Shown here one piece after another: positions 1 through 8,283 of a DNA stretch of 64,000 nt (positions within the stretch are counted from its first letter, which is position 1; each line of letters starts with the position of its first letter). Position numbers and translations under genes: made by a program. This DNA comes from Catellatospora sp. TT07R-123. GTDB taxonomy: Bacteria > Actinomycetota > Actinomycetes > Mycobacteriales > Micromonosporaceae. Where the stretch lies: positions 3,100,001 through 3,164,000 of the forward strand of contig NZ_BNEM01000002.1 of the NCBI RefSeq assembly GCF_018327705.1, read 5' to 3'. The notes below the pieces were generated by a model, which was not told the origin of the DNA, made no database searches, and saw only the letters and a list, made by a program, of their open reading frames with translations.

Positions 1-435
1 CGTGTACACCTCGTGGTACCAGTTGTTGCGCAGCAGCGTGTACGGCAGCCCGGACGCCAGCACCAGCTGCTCGGTGGCCCGGTGGTCGTCGGCCAGCGCC
101 GCCGTCAGGCTCCCCGGCGCACTCGTGTACGCCAGCAGCCCCACCCCCGCCGTACGCGCCGCCTCGATCACGGTGCGGTGCTGGGCCACCCGGTCCTTGC
201 CGACCTCGCTGCCGGAGATGAGCAGCACCCGGTCCCCCGCCGAGAACAGGCCCGCGAAGGACTCCGGCGTGTCGTAGTCGGCGGTGTGAAGCCGGACCCC
301 GCGCGCCGCGAGCGCGGCGGCCTTCTCGGGACTGCGGACGACGGCGGTGACCTGGTCGGCCGGGACCTGCTCCAGCAGCCCGTCCACGACGAGGCGGCCC
401 AGCTGCCCGGTGGCTCCGGTGACGATGATGCCCAT
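1..435 (-). CDS. qorB: NmrA/QorB-type NAD(P)H:quinone oxidoreductase, 3' part cut by window edge
   Basis: Partial gene; 145 N-terminal codons are present and the rest lies before base 1. The protein begins with a Rossmann fold whose TGATGQLG dinucleotide-binding motif is at residues 6-13, as in NmrA-like quinone oxidoreductase 2 (E. coli QorB/YtfG), which reduces quinones with NADPH in the cytosol. Later residues (LISGSEVG, then LAYTSAP) also match that family. The ATG at 433-435 has an AAGGAG ribosome site about 10 bases upstream. It is transcribed away from an HxlR regulator, the arrangement usual for redox- or quinone-responsive qor genes. The substrate is inferred from family only. Confidence 0.85.
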   Translation of the reverse strand, partial: MGIIVTGATGQLGRLVVDGLLEQVPADQVTAVVRSPEKAAALAARGVRLHTADYDTPESFAGLFSAGDRVLLISGSEVGKDRVAQHRTVIEAARTAGVGLLAYTSAPGSLTAALADDHRATEQLVLASGLPYTLLRNNWYHEVYT

Positions 436-497
436 ATCGGAAAACTCCTTGTCAAACGGTTCTTCCCCAGCCTAGGCGCTAGCTCACCGTTTGATCA

Positions 498-520
498 GTA
501 CCCACTTTGAAGTAAGGTAC
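498..520. promoter_or_regulatory. Probable HxlR operator between qorB and its regulator
   Basis: A nested palindrome: GTACC at 498-502 is mirrored by GGTAC at 516-520, with ACTTTGAAGT at 504-513 inside it. It lies in the divergent intergenic region four bases before the regulator start, where a winged-helix HxlR dimer would be expected to bind. No binding data; inferred from symmetry and position. Confidence 0.55.
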
Positions 521-524
521 TGGC

Positions 525-926
525 ATGTCGGTAAGTGCGGAGTCGCCCCGCTCGGCGGAGTGGTCGCCCAGCTCGGCGGAGAGCCTGTGCCCGTACCGGC
601 TGGTGCTGGAGCACGTCACCAGCCGCTGGGGCGTCCTGGTGCTGATCGAGCTGCTGGAGGGCACGCGCCGGTTCAGCGAGCTGCGCCGCGCCGTCGGCCG
701 GGTCAGCGAGAAGATGCTCACCCAGACGCTGCAGACCCTGGAGCGCGACGGCATGGTGCTGCGCGATGCGAAGCCGGTGATCCCGCCGCGCGTCGACTAC
801 TCCCTCACCGAGCTGGGCCGCGAGGCCGCCGCGCAGGTCCGCGCGCTCGGGATGTGGACCCAGGCGCGCATGGACGACGTCGCGGCCGCCCGCGCCCGCT
901 ACGACGAGGCCAGAGCATCCCGCTGA
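525..926 (+). CDS. HxlR-family winged-helix transcriptional regulator
   Basis: 133 residues, typical HxlR length. The core runs from a CPYRLVLEHV segment near residue 22 through a winged helix (RWGVLVLIELL, RFSELRRAV, VSEKMLTQTLQTLERDG). Cys22 lies where thiol-sensing members such as HypR or QorR carry their reactive cysteine, so redox sensing is possible. It is divergent from the qorB-like gene and probably represses it and itself through the palindrome at 498-520. The ATG at 525 has no clear ribosome site and may be read from a very short leader. Confidence 0.88.
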   Translation: MSVSAESPRSAEWSPSSAESLCPYRLVLEHVTSRWGVLVLIELLEGTRRFSELRRAVGRVSEKMLTQTLQTLERDGMVLRDAKPVIPPRVDYSLTELGREAAAQVRALGMWTQARMDDVAAARARYDEARASR

Positions 927-936
927 CCCGATCGAC

Positions 937-999
937 TTGCACTTTCGGGGAAACTGTCGGAATACCTGCCGGAACTCCAGCAGTTCCCCGAAACTGCAC
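937..999. repeat. Dispersed 64-bp palindromic element, family A, copy 1
   Basis: Imperfect inverted repeat. The left arm contains TTTCGGGGAAACTG and the right arm CAGTTCCCCGAAACTGCAC. The same layout and length recur at 15889-15952, 19317-19380 and 56727-56790. This copy is the most diverged. It sits just after the HxlR gene stop. Confidence 0.85.
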
Positions 1000-1035
1000 C
1001 CTGCCCAGCGGACACGGCACCCAGGGCGGGGCGGG

Positions 1036-1602
1036 TCAGGCGCGGAGGGTGCCGGTGGCGGGGAGTCCCGTCGCGGCGGTGACGTGGACGGCGGTGGTCC
1101 ACCAGTGGCTGGCCAGGCGGCCGCCGCTGGTCCAGTCGAGGATCCAGTCGAGCATGCTCAGCGGCGGCTGGCCGAAGGTGCTGTCCAGCGGGAACAGGGT
1201 GATGCCGCCGTCGGGTTCGACGTATCCGTCGAGCGGGAGCTGGCCGGTGGCGGCCAGCCGGGACGGGATCAGCCGCCACGCCCGGTGGGTCGGGTAGGTG
1301 TGGTCGGTGGCCCACGAGTCGATCACCCCGGCGCGCATCAGCGGCCGCAGCAGCGCGGCGGTGTCGACACACAGCCGGTCCTGCTTGGGCGGGTGCGGGG
1401 TGAAGCTGAGCAGCCGCGCGACGGTGCGCGGCCCCGGGACCTCCGCCGGTGCCGTCCCGGGCTCGCACTCGTCGGTAGCGTGGCCGAACTCACCATCGTC
1501 GGCGGTCGACGCCGCGACCGGTGCGGGCAGGTCCGCGACGGTCGGGCCGCGGCCGGCACGGCCGCGCTCGCGGCGGGTCGGGGTACGCAGTGACGCCCAC
1601 AT
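1036..1602 (-). CDS. Hypothetical protein, 188 residues
   Basis: No family recognised. The first 50 residues are Arg/Pro/Ala-rich and probably disordered; the remainder (from about residue 60) is a compact Trp-rich domain with TPHPPKQDRL, a WATDHTYPTHRAW segment, an acidic DGYVEPDGG turn and WILDWTSGGRLASHWW near the C terminus. No signal peptide or membrane helix is evident. The true start could be an internal codon, because the N-terminal extension is low-complexity. It stands alone between a dispersed repeat and the VWA gene. Confidence 0.6.
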   Translation of the reverse strand: MWASLRTPTRRERGRAGRGPTVADLPAPVAASTADDGEFGHATDECEPGTAPAEVPGPRTVARLLSFTPHPPKQDRLCVDTAALLRPLMRAGVIDSWATDHTYPTHRAWRLIPSRLAATGQLPLDGYVEPDGGITLFPLDSTFGQPPLSMLDWILDWTSGGRLASHWWTTAVHVTAATGLPATGTLRA

Positions 1603-1735
1603 CGGCGCACCTCCTGGCGTGGTCGGGGGAGCGGAACCGGACAGCCGGTCCCGTCACCGGACACAACGCGCAAGCACCCCTGTGGGTTAGGCCGTTCGGA
1701 GTGTTCCGGCCCACCTTCGTACGCGGGGCATATAT

Positions 1736-1752
1736 GGAAACTCTTTGTTTCC
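1736..1752. other. Short AT-rich inverted repeat upstream of the VWA gene
   Basis: GGAAAC, a 5-base spacer, then GTTTCC: a perfect 6-bp inverted repeat in a locally AT-rich stretch 67 bases before the downstream GTG. It could be an operator or part of a promoter; no function can be assigned. Confidence 0.35.
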
Positions 1753-1818
1753 TGACGAGTAACATCTGGCCGAACGTATGTGGCGGGAGCACGTCACGGT
1801 CCCGAAACATAGGGTCTT

Positions 1819-3567
1819 GTGCCTGGTCGTCATCGTGATCCCCGACGTAACACCGCCCTGCGAGCCACCGCCGCCATCGCCGCGGCGGCCTTGGTACTGG
1901 CCGGTTCCTTCCTGGTCTACCGGCAGCTGAACGCCACGTCGTCGTGCGAGGGCGAGGCGCCGCTGAGCGTGGCCGCCTCCGCCGACATCGTCGACGCGCT
2001 GCGGGCGACCGCCGACTCGCTGAACCAGCAGAAGGTCGCCGTCGACGGCAAGTGCGTCGCGATCCAGGTGACCATGGTCGAGCCCGCCGACATGACGGCC
2101 GCGCTGGCCGACCTCAACAGCGTGTCGCTGACCGGCATCGGCCAGCCCAGCGGCAACACCCAGATCCCCGACGTATGGGTGCCCGACTCCGCGACCTGGC
2201 TGGCCCGGCTGACCACCGCCGCCCCGGCGTTCCAGGTGGCGCAGGCGCCCTCGATCGCGCGCAGCCCGGTCGTGGTCGCCATGCCCGAGCCGATCGCCGC
2301 CACCCTGGGCTGGCCCGCCAAGACCCCGAGCTGGACCGCGCTGCTGGGGGCGATGACCTCGGGCACCGGCCTGCGGGTGGGCATCGTCGAGCCGACCCGC
2401 GACGCGGCCGGCCTGTCCGGGCTGCTGGCCCTGGGCGCCGCCGCGGCCGGGACCGGCGCGAACTCCCAGGCCGCCGCCACCGGGGCGCTGCGTGCGCTCG
2501 CCTCGGGCCGGTCGGTGCTGCGCGACGACCTGCTCGCACGCTTTCCCCGCAGCAAGGACCCGGCGGCGCTGAAGTCGGCGCTGAGCGCGGCGTCGCTGTC
2601 GGAGCAGGCCGTGATCCACTACAACGCGACCAAGCCGCCGGTGCCGCTGGCCGCGCTGTACCTGGAGCCCGCCCCGACCGCCCTGACCTTCCCGTACGCG
2701 GTGATGCCCGGCCTGCCCACCACCAAGGCCGGGGTGGCGCAGCGGCTACTCGACGAGGTGCGCCAGCCCGCCTTCCGGGACCGGCTGGCCGCGCTCGGGC
2801 TGCGCGCCGCCGACGGCACGTACGGCTCGGCGCTGGCGACGCCGAAGGGCGCTCCGGCCGCCGCGTCGCCGAACCCGGCGGCCACGCCGAGCCCCGCCGC
2901 GACGGTGGCGGCGGTCGACCGGGCCCTGTCCACCTGGGTGGCGGTGACGCTGCCCGCCCGGATGCTGGCCGTGATCGACGTGTCCGGCTCGATGCTGGAG
3001 CGGGTCGCCACCGCGGGCGGCGCGACGCGGGCGCAGGTGACGCTGGAGGCGGCCCGGCGCGGCCTGGGGCTGTTCGACGACTCGTGGGCGGTCGGCCTGT
3101 GGACGTTCTCGACGAAGTTGCAGGGCGACCGGGACTACAAGCAGCTGCTGCCGATCGGCCCGCTGTCGCAGCAGCGCAACCAGATGCTGGCGACGCTGGG
3201 CACGATCACCCCGAAGCCCGACGGCGACACCGGCCTCTACGACACCATCCTCGCCGCGTACGAGACGGTGCAGCGGGACTGGGATCCGGGCCGGGTCAAC
3301 TCCGTGGTGATGATGACCGACGGCGACAACGACGACGACAACGGCGTCTCGCTGGAGCAGCTCCAGGCGAAGCTGAAGGAGCTGGCCGACCCGAACCGGC
3401 CGATCCAGGTGGTGATCCTCGCCATCGGCGACAAGATCAACCCGGCGCCGCTCCAGCAGATCACCAAGCTCACCGGCGGCGGCGTGTTCCAGGCCAAGGA
3501 CCCGGCCAAGATCGGCGAGATCTTCCTCCAGGCGATCTCGCTGCGCTCGGCCGCCCCGGCCTCCTGA
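1819..3567 (+). CDS. Membrane-anchored binding-protein-like plus VWA domain protein
   Basis: 582 residues starting at GTG. A single N-terminal transmembrane segment or uncleaved signal lies at about residues 15-36. Residues about 45-340 look like a periplasmic solute-binding fold (type 2 binding-protein-like, seen in many actinobacterial VWA proteins). An Ala/Pro/Ser linker follows, then a von Willebrand A domain from about residue 380. Its metal-binding MIDAS motif is intact: DVSGS at 387-391, then later T and D residues in VVMMTDGDN. The protein is probably extracytoplasmic and binds partners through Mg-dependent VWA contacts. Ligand unknown. A small gene follows after 35 bases. Confidence 0.8.
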   Translation: MPGRHRDPRRNTALRATAAIAAAALVLAGSFLVYRQLNATSSCEGEAPLSVAASADIVDALRATADSLNQQKVAVDGKCVAIQVTMVEPADMTAALADLNSVSLTGIGQPSGNTQIPDVWVPDSATWLARLTTAAPAFQVAQAPSIARSPVVVAMPEPIAATLGWPAKTPSWTALLGAMTSGTGLRVGIVEPTRDAAGLSGLLALGAAAAGTGANSQAAATGALRALASGRSVLRDDLLARFPRSKDPAALKSALSAASLSEQAVIHYNATKPPVPLAALYLEPAPTALTFPYAVMPGLPTTKAGVAQRLLDEVRQPAFRDRLAALGLRAADGTYGSALATPKGAPAAASPNPAATPSPAATVAAVDRALSTWVAVTLPARMLAVIDVSGSMLERVATAGGATRAQVTLEAARRGLGLFDDSWAVGLWTFSTKLQGDRDYKQLLPIGPLSQQRNQMLATLGTITPKPDGDTGLYDTILAAYETVQRDWDPGRVNSVVMMTDGDNDDDNGVSLEQLQAKLKELADPNRPIQVVILAIGDKINPAPLQQITKLTGGGVFQAKDPAKIGEIFLQAISLRSAAPAS

Positions 3568-3602
3568 CCGGCGGCGGGCGCCAGGGCGTGAGAGCATCCG
3601 GT

Positions 3603-4091
3603 ATGACCGTGAGCACGCCCTGGCGCCGCCTGCCCGCCCCGGCCCGCGCGATCGCCCAGGCCACCGCCGACGCGGTCGCCGCGGCCCGCGCCCGCGACGA
3701 CGAGGAGCTGGACGCGGCCGCGGCCCGGCTGGCCGGGTGCGACCAGGCGCAGGTCGGCGTGGTGCTGGGCGAGGCGGTGCGGCTGCTGATCGAGCGGCTG
3801 CACCCGGACGGCCTGTCCGGCGAGGACGTCCAGGCGGTCTTCGAGCAGTGCGCCCGCGACGCCCTGGCCTGGACCGACCTGGACGTGGACACGCTGGTGA
3901 CGGTGCTGGTCGGGGCGCTGGGCGTGCACGAGCCGGGCGACACCCCGCGCAAACCGGACCCGAAGCTGCTCGACCGGCACGCGATCCTGCTGCTCGCGCA
4001 CCTGCTGGCCGGAGCGGGCGAGCCGCTGGAGCCGTACCTGACGGCGGCGTTCGCCGAGGTGTTCCGGTCCGAGACCGAGGAGATGCCCTAG
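3603..4091 (+). CDS. Hypothetical alpha-helical protein
   Basis: 162 residues, mainly helical and Ala/Leu/Glu-rich, with no signal peptide or membrane segment. Segments such as AAARARDDEELDAAAARLAG and the LLAHLLAGAGEPLEPYLTAAF helix pair suggest a small helical bundle. No family recognised. It follows the VWA gene by 35 bases in the same direction and may be co-transcribed with it. Coding is supported by strong third-position GC bias and a clean ATG-to-TAG frame. Confidence 0.65.
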   Translation: MTVSTPWRRLPAPARAIAQATADAVAAARARDDEELDAAAARLAGCDQAQVGVVLGEAVRLLIERLHPDGLSGEDVQAVFEQCARDALAWTDLDVDTLVTVLVGALGVHEPGDTPRKPDPKLLDRHAILLLAHLLAGAGEPLEPYLTAAFAEVFRSETEEMP

Positions 4092-4203
4092 CCGCGCTGA
4101 CCGGCACCGATCCGTGGTGGGCAGCCCGGTACGCGCGTTATGGTCGCTATGTGATGTTCCGCTGCACGCCGCTCCGAGCGCCGGTGCGGTGCGAGGTGCC
4201 CGC

Positions 4204-5418
4204 ATGCCCGTGACGCCGCCCGCGATGGGCGGCGTGAGTGCGGCGAGCCGGGTGCGCGCGTCGGTCGGCACCAGCCAGGCGCCTGACAGCGTCGAGGCGG
4301 GCACCGAAGCCGCCACCGCCGCCCTGGCGGGGCTCGGCGGCGGGGAGCCCGCACTGATCATCATGTACGCCTCGATCCGCTACGACCTGGCCGTGCTGCT
4401 GCACACGGTGCGCCGGCTGACCGCGCCCACCCCGCTGGTCGGCGCCACGTCCAGCGGCCACTTCCAGGACGGCGTCCTCACCATCCCCGGCTCCGGCGTG
4501 TCGGTGCTCGCGCTGACCGCGGGCGACTACCGCTTCGGCACCGCCTCGGTCACCGGCATCCGCGAGCACGCCGTCCAGGCCGGTCAGCAGCTCGCCCGCG
4601 CGGCCCGCGCCGCCGCCGGGCCCCGCCACGACCGCGACGCGGCCATGATCCTGCTCGCCACCGGCCTCTCCGGTCACCAGCAGGAGCTGCTCAACGGCGT
4701 GCACCGGGTGGTCGGCGCGAAGGTGCCCGTGGTCGGCGGCAGCGCCGGCGACGACCGGCTGCTGGCGCGCACCTGCGTCTTCGACGGCGACCGGCTGCTC
4801 ACCGACGGCGGCGCGGCCGCGGTCTGGGTCGACTCGCCCTGGCCGCTGAACGTGGTGGCCGACCACGGCTGGGAGGCGGTCAGCCTGCCGCTGCTGATCA
4901 CCAGGACCGACGGGCACGTGGTGTGCGAGATCGGCGGCCGTCCCGCGGCCGACGTGTTCCGCGAGCACTTCGACCCCCACGCGCCCCAGCGCCCGCCCGG
5001 CCTGGTCCGCCCCGCGCCCGGCTACCTGTCGGCGTACGGGTTCGGGCTGATCGAGCCGGACGGCACCCAGGTCATCCGCGGCGCCTACCTCGACGGCGAC
5101 GGGCGGCTGCGCACGTTCACCCCGCTGCCGCCGTACGCGGCGGTGCAGATCGTCTCGTGCACCTCGGCCGACCTGCTCGGCGTCATCGACGACGTGGTGC
5201 GCGAGGCGGTGGACGGGCGCGAGGCGTCGGTGCTGCTCGCGTTCAGCTGCGTGGCCCGGCTGGACGTGCTGGCCGACCAGGGGCCGGTCGAGGCCGCGCT
5301 GATCCAGGAGGCGGCCGGGAAGATGACCACGTTCGGCATCTACACGTACGGCGAGTTCGCCCGCACGACCCGGGTCGCCGGCTTCCACAACGCCACCCTG
5401 ACCGCGATCGCGCTGTGA
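4204..5418 (+). CDS. FIST domain sensory protein
   Basis: 404 residues. FIST_N (about residues 30-225) and FIST_C (about 235-385) domains are recognised from LVGATSSGHF, the VVGGSAGDD motif and the closing AFSCVARLDVL and FGIYTYGEFA segments. FIST proteins are cytosolic sensors of small ligands, thought to include amino acids, and feed two-component or cyclic-di-GMP pathways. Here the stop is only seven bases before a GGDEF-EAL gene, so it is likely the input partner of that enzyme. The ATG at 4204 keeps the FIST_N start; an in-frame GTG at 4114 would add 30 residues of unlike composition. Confidence 0.88.
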   Translation: MPVTPPAMGGVSAASRVRASVGTSQAPDSVEAGTEAATAALAGLGGGEPALIIMYASIRYDLAVLLHTVRRLTAPTPLVGATSSGHFQDGVLTIPGSGVSVLALTAGDYRFGTASVTGIREHAVQAGQQLARAARAAAGPRHDRDAAMILLATGLSGHQQELLNGVHRVVGAKVPVVGGSAGDDRLLARTCVFDGDRLLTDGGAAAVWVDSPWPLNVVADHGWEAVSLPLLITRTDGHVVCEIGGRPAADVFREHFDPHAPQRPPGLVRPAPGYLSAYGFGLIEPDGTQVIRGAYLDGDGRLRTFTPLPPYAAVQIVSCTSADLLGVIDDVVREAVDGREASVLLAFSCVARLDVLADQGPVEAALIQEAAGKMTTFGIYTYGEFARTTRVAGFHNATLTAIAL

Positions 5419-5425
5419 GGCGGGC

Positions 5426-7720
5426 ATGGACTGGCACCCCGAGACCGAGATCGAGCAGCTGCGGCGCAAGCTCGCCCAGGCGGCCGACGCCGCCCGCGAC
5501 GCCTACCGCGACACCACCCGGCTGATCCGGCTGCTGTCGGTGCTGGGCCAGCCCGCCAGCGCCGAGGACATGACCGAGCGGCTGCTCACGGTCCTGTCGG
5601 ACGTCTTCTTCGCCGACGTGGTGTGCATGGTGCGCCGCGAGGGCGACCGGCTGGCGGTGACGGCCTCGTGCGGGCTGCCGGAGGACGATCCGGCGTACAC
5701 GAGCAGCTGGCCCGCCGGGCCCGCGGCCCGGCACGCGCTGGCCGAGGGCCGCACGGTGACCCGGGGCGACGGCGAGACCGACGTGGCCCTGTCCGCCGCC
5801 GACGTGCCGGGCACGCTGGCGCCGCTGCGGATCCGCTCGGCGGCCTGGGTGCCGGTGTTCGGGTACACCGACAGCCTGATCATCCTGTTCCGGTCCAGCC
5901 CGATCCCGTTCGCCGCCTCCGACGTGCCGATCCTCAACTCGGTGGCGTCCCGGCTGTGCCTGACCCTGCGCGAACGCGAGCGCAACGCCGTCATCGAGCG
6001 GCTGGCCCACCACGGCCATCTGCTCACCCGGCACCTGCGGCTGGAGCCGCTGCTCGACGAGGCGGCCGCGCAGCTGCTGCTGCTCACCTCGGCCGACCGG
6101 ACCTGGGTGGAGGTGGTCGAGGACGGCCAGGCGCATCTGCGCGCGCACCGCGGCCTGCTCGCCGACGAGATCGCGGGCTGGCCGCACCCGTTCGGGGTGG
6201 ACGGCCCGCCGGGATCGGAGTCGGAGTCGGGGGTGCTCAGCGTGGCGGTGCCGCGCGAGGACGGCCCGCTGGCGCTGCTGTACGCCGCCCGCGACCGCGG
6301 CGAGCGCTTCCCTCCGGGTACCGCCGAGATCATGACGATCTTCGCCAACCACCTCGGCGTGGCGATGACCAACGCCGAGCTCTACCACGCGCTCAAGCAG
6401 CGGGCCACGCGCGACCCGCTGACCGGCCTGGCCAACCGCAGCGCCCTGGTGACCCACCTGGAGGCGGTGCTGAACCGGCCCGAGCTGACCCGGGTCGGCC
6501 TGCTCTTCTGCGACCTGGACGGGTTCAAGGCCGTCAACGACCTGCTCGGGCACGAGGCCGGGGACGAGCTGCTGCTCCAGGTCGCCGAGCGGCTGCGCGG
6601 CAGCATCCGCCCCGACGACCTGCTGGCCCGCTTCGGCGGCGACGAGTTCGTCATCGTGCTCGACGGCATCCGCCAGCTCGCCGAGGTGGCCGAGGTCGGC
6701 GCCCGGGTCTGCGCGGACCTCGGCGACCTGTACGTCGTCGCCGGCGAGCAGGTGCGGGTGTCGGCCAGCGTCGGCGGCGTGCTCGGCATCCGGGGCCAGA
6801 CCACGCCCACGGCGATGCTGCGCGACGCCGACGCGGCCATGTACGTCGCCAAGGCCCGCGGCCGCGGCCAGGTCGAGGTGTTCGACGAGGACGCCTCGCA
6901 CCGCTCCCGCGACCGGCTGGACCTGCGCTCGGAGCTGCTGCACGCGCTCGACCGCGATCAGCTCCACCTGGTCTACCAGCCGATCTTCACGCTGGACACG
7001 CACCGGATCGTGGCGTTCGAGGCGCTGCTGCGCTGGACCCACCCCTACCACGGGACGGTGTCGCCGGAGGTGTTCATCCCGATGGCGGAGGACTCCGGGC
7101 AGATCACCGCGATCGGCGAGTGGGTGCTGGCGCGCGCCTGCGCCCAGCTGCGCGCCTGGCACCAGCTCCCCGAGGGGCGCGGCATCGGCATGAGCGTGAA
7201 CCTGTCGCCGGTGCAGCTGCACCAGCCGCAGGCCGCCGAGCGGACGCTGGACATCATCCGGGCCTCCGGGCTGCATCCCAACGACATCTGGCTGGAGATC
7301 ACCGAGCACAGCTACCTGCGCCACGACGTCACCGACTACGTCACCTCGCTCGGGGTGGCCGGGGTGCACCTGGTGCTCGACGACTTCGGCACGGCGTACT
7401 CGAACCTGAGCTACCTCAAGCGGCTGCCGATCGAGATCCTGAAGATCGACAAGTCGTTCGTCAGCGGCGTGGTCGGCGGCGAGCTGGACCTGAGCATCGT
7501 CCGGGCGATCCTGGCCATCGCCGACTCGCTGGGCCTGGTCGCCATCGCCGAGGGCATCGAGACCGAGGAGCAGGGCGCGGCGCTGCGGCGGCTGGGCTGC
7601 CGCCTGGGCCAGGGCTACCTGCTGTCGCGGCCGCTGCCGCCCGACGCCGCCGCGCGGCTGCTCCAGCCGCGCCTGCCGGCGCCCCCGGCGTACACCGGAG
7701 CCGCCCGGCCGCCCGCCTGA
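5426..7720 (+). CDS. GAF-GGDEF-EAL cyclic-di-GMP enzyme
   Basis: 764 residues. A short coiled segment is followed by two GAF-like regions (about 30-180 and 195-315), a GGDEF domain (about 325-485) and an EAL domain (about 495-750). The cyclase motif GGDEF is intact at 404-408 and an inhibitory RxxD site (RPDD) is at 395-398. The EAL domain keeps EAL (532-534), the NLSP asparagine, the EITE glutamate, DDFGTAYSNL and AEGIET, so phosphodiesterase activity is also predicted. It is cytosolic with no membrane segment. It is probably translated together with the FIST sensor upstream, which would supply a ligand signal. Net direction of activity cannot be read from sequence. Confidence 0.93.
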   Translation: MDWHPETEIEQLRRKLAQAADAARDAYRDTTRLIRLLSVLGQPASAEDMTERLLTVLSDVFFADVVCMVRREGDRLAVTASCGLPEDDPAYTSSWPAGPAARHALAEGRTVTRGDGETDVALSAADVPGTLAPLRIRSAAWVPVFGYTDSLIILFRSSPIPFAASDVPILNSVASRLCLTLRERERNAVIERLAHHGHLLTRHLRLEPLLDEAAAQLLLLTSADRTWVEVVEDGQAHLRAHRGLLADEIAGWPHPFGVDGPPGSESESGVLSVAVPREDGPLALLYAARDRGERFPPGTAEIMTIFANHLGVAMTNAELYHALKQRATRDPLTGLANRSALVTHLEAVLNRPELTRVGLLFCDLDGFKAVNDLLGHEAGDELLLQVAERLRGSIRPDDLLARFGGDEFVIVLDGIRQLAEVAEVGARVCADLGDLYVVAGEQVRVSASVGGVLGIRGQTTPTAMLRDADAAMYVAKARGRGQVEVFDEDASHRSRDRLDLRSELLHALDRDQLHLVYQPIFTLDTHRIVAFEALLRWTHPYHGTVSPEVFIPMAEDSGQITAIGEWVLARACAQLRAWHQLPEGRGIGMSVNLSPVQLHQPQAAERTLDIIRASGLHPNDIWLEITEHSYLRHDVTDYVTSLGVAGVHLVLDDFGTAYSNLSYLKRLPIEILKIDKSFVSGVVGGELDLSIVRAILAIADSLGLVAIAEGIETEEQGAALRRLGCRLGQGYLLSRPLPPDAAARLLQPRLPAPPAYTGAARPPA

Positions 7721-7785
7721 TTCATTCACGATCGTCGTAGCCGCCATGCGCCACGCTGTAGGGACACCCCGGTGCGGAGGCGTAT

Positions 7786-8283
7786 GTGATCACCTACTAC
7801 CGCGACGACACGGTGCTCGTGACCTCGTCGTACGTCCACATCGGCGACCGCCGCCTCCGCCTGGACGAACTGCGCTACGTGTGGCACCAGCAGGTCCGGC
7901 CCGACTGGCGGGTGCGCAGCCGCACCGCCCGGCGCGGCATCCTCAACCTGCTGATGATCCTGTCGGTCTTCGCCGGGTTCGTGCTGCTGGTGGCCTTCGC
8001 CGCCGCCGCGTACGGCGAGTCGCAGCTCTCGTCGGCCGTCGGCCGCCTGCACGTCCCCCGCAACACGCTGCTGCTGCTCGCGGCGGTGCTCGTCGCGCTG
8101 GGCGCCGTCCCCGCCGTCTGGGAGTGGATGCTGCACCGCGTCGACGACAGCTACGACCGGGGCGACGCGATCCACGAGATCTGGGCGCAGACCGCCGCCG
8201 GGCAGATCATGCTGCTGCGCCTCGACGACGCCACCCGCTTCGGCAAGATCTACCGAGCCCTCGAACGCGCCCTAGACCAGTAG
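7786..8283 (+). CDS. DUF6232-like membrane protein
   Basis: 165 residues, GTG start. The opening ITYYRDDTVLVTSSYVHIG and the following RLDELRYVWHQ resemble the DUF6232 family, small actinobacterial membrane proteins of unknown role. Two transmembrane helices are visible (about residues 47-70 and 85-107), with a soluble C-terminal part ending in an ATRFGKIYRALERAL helix. It ends 12 bases into the converging dikinase gene, so the two 3' ends overlap. Confidence 0.72.
   Translation: MITYYRDDTVLVTSSYVHIGDRRLRLDELRYVWHQQVRPDWRVRSRTARRGILNLLMILSVFAGFVLLVAFAAAAYGESQLSSAVGRLHVPRNTLLLLAAVLVALGAVPAVWEWMLHRVDDSYDRGDAIHEIWAQTAAGQIMLLRLDDATRFGKIYRALERALDQ

Noticed and set aside
5243-7747. 834-codon minus-strand frame opposite the GGDEF-EAL gene
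   Set aside because: No motifs and an Arg/Gly/Val/Gln-biased composition; it mirrors the plus-strand GGDEF-EAL gene.
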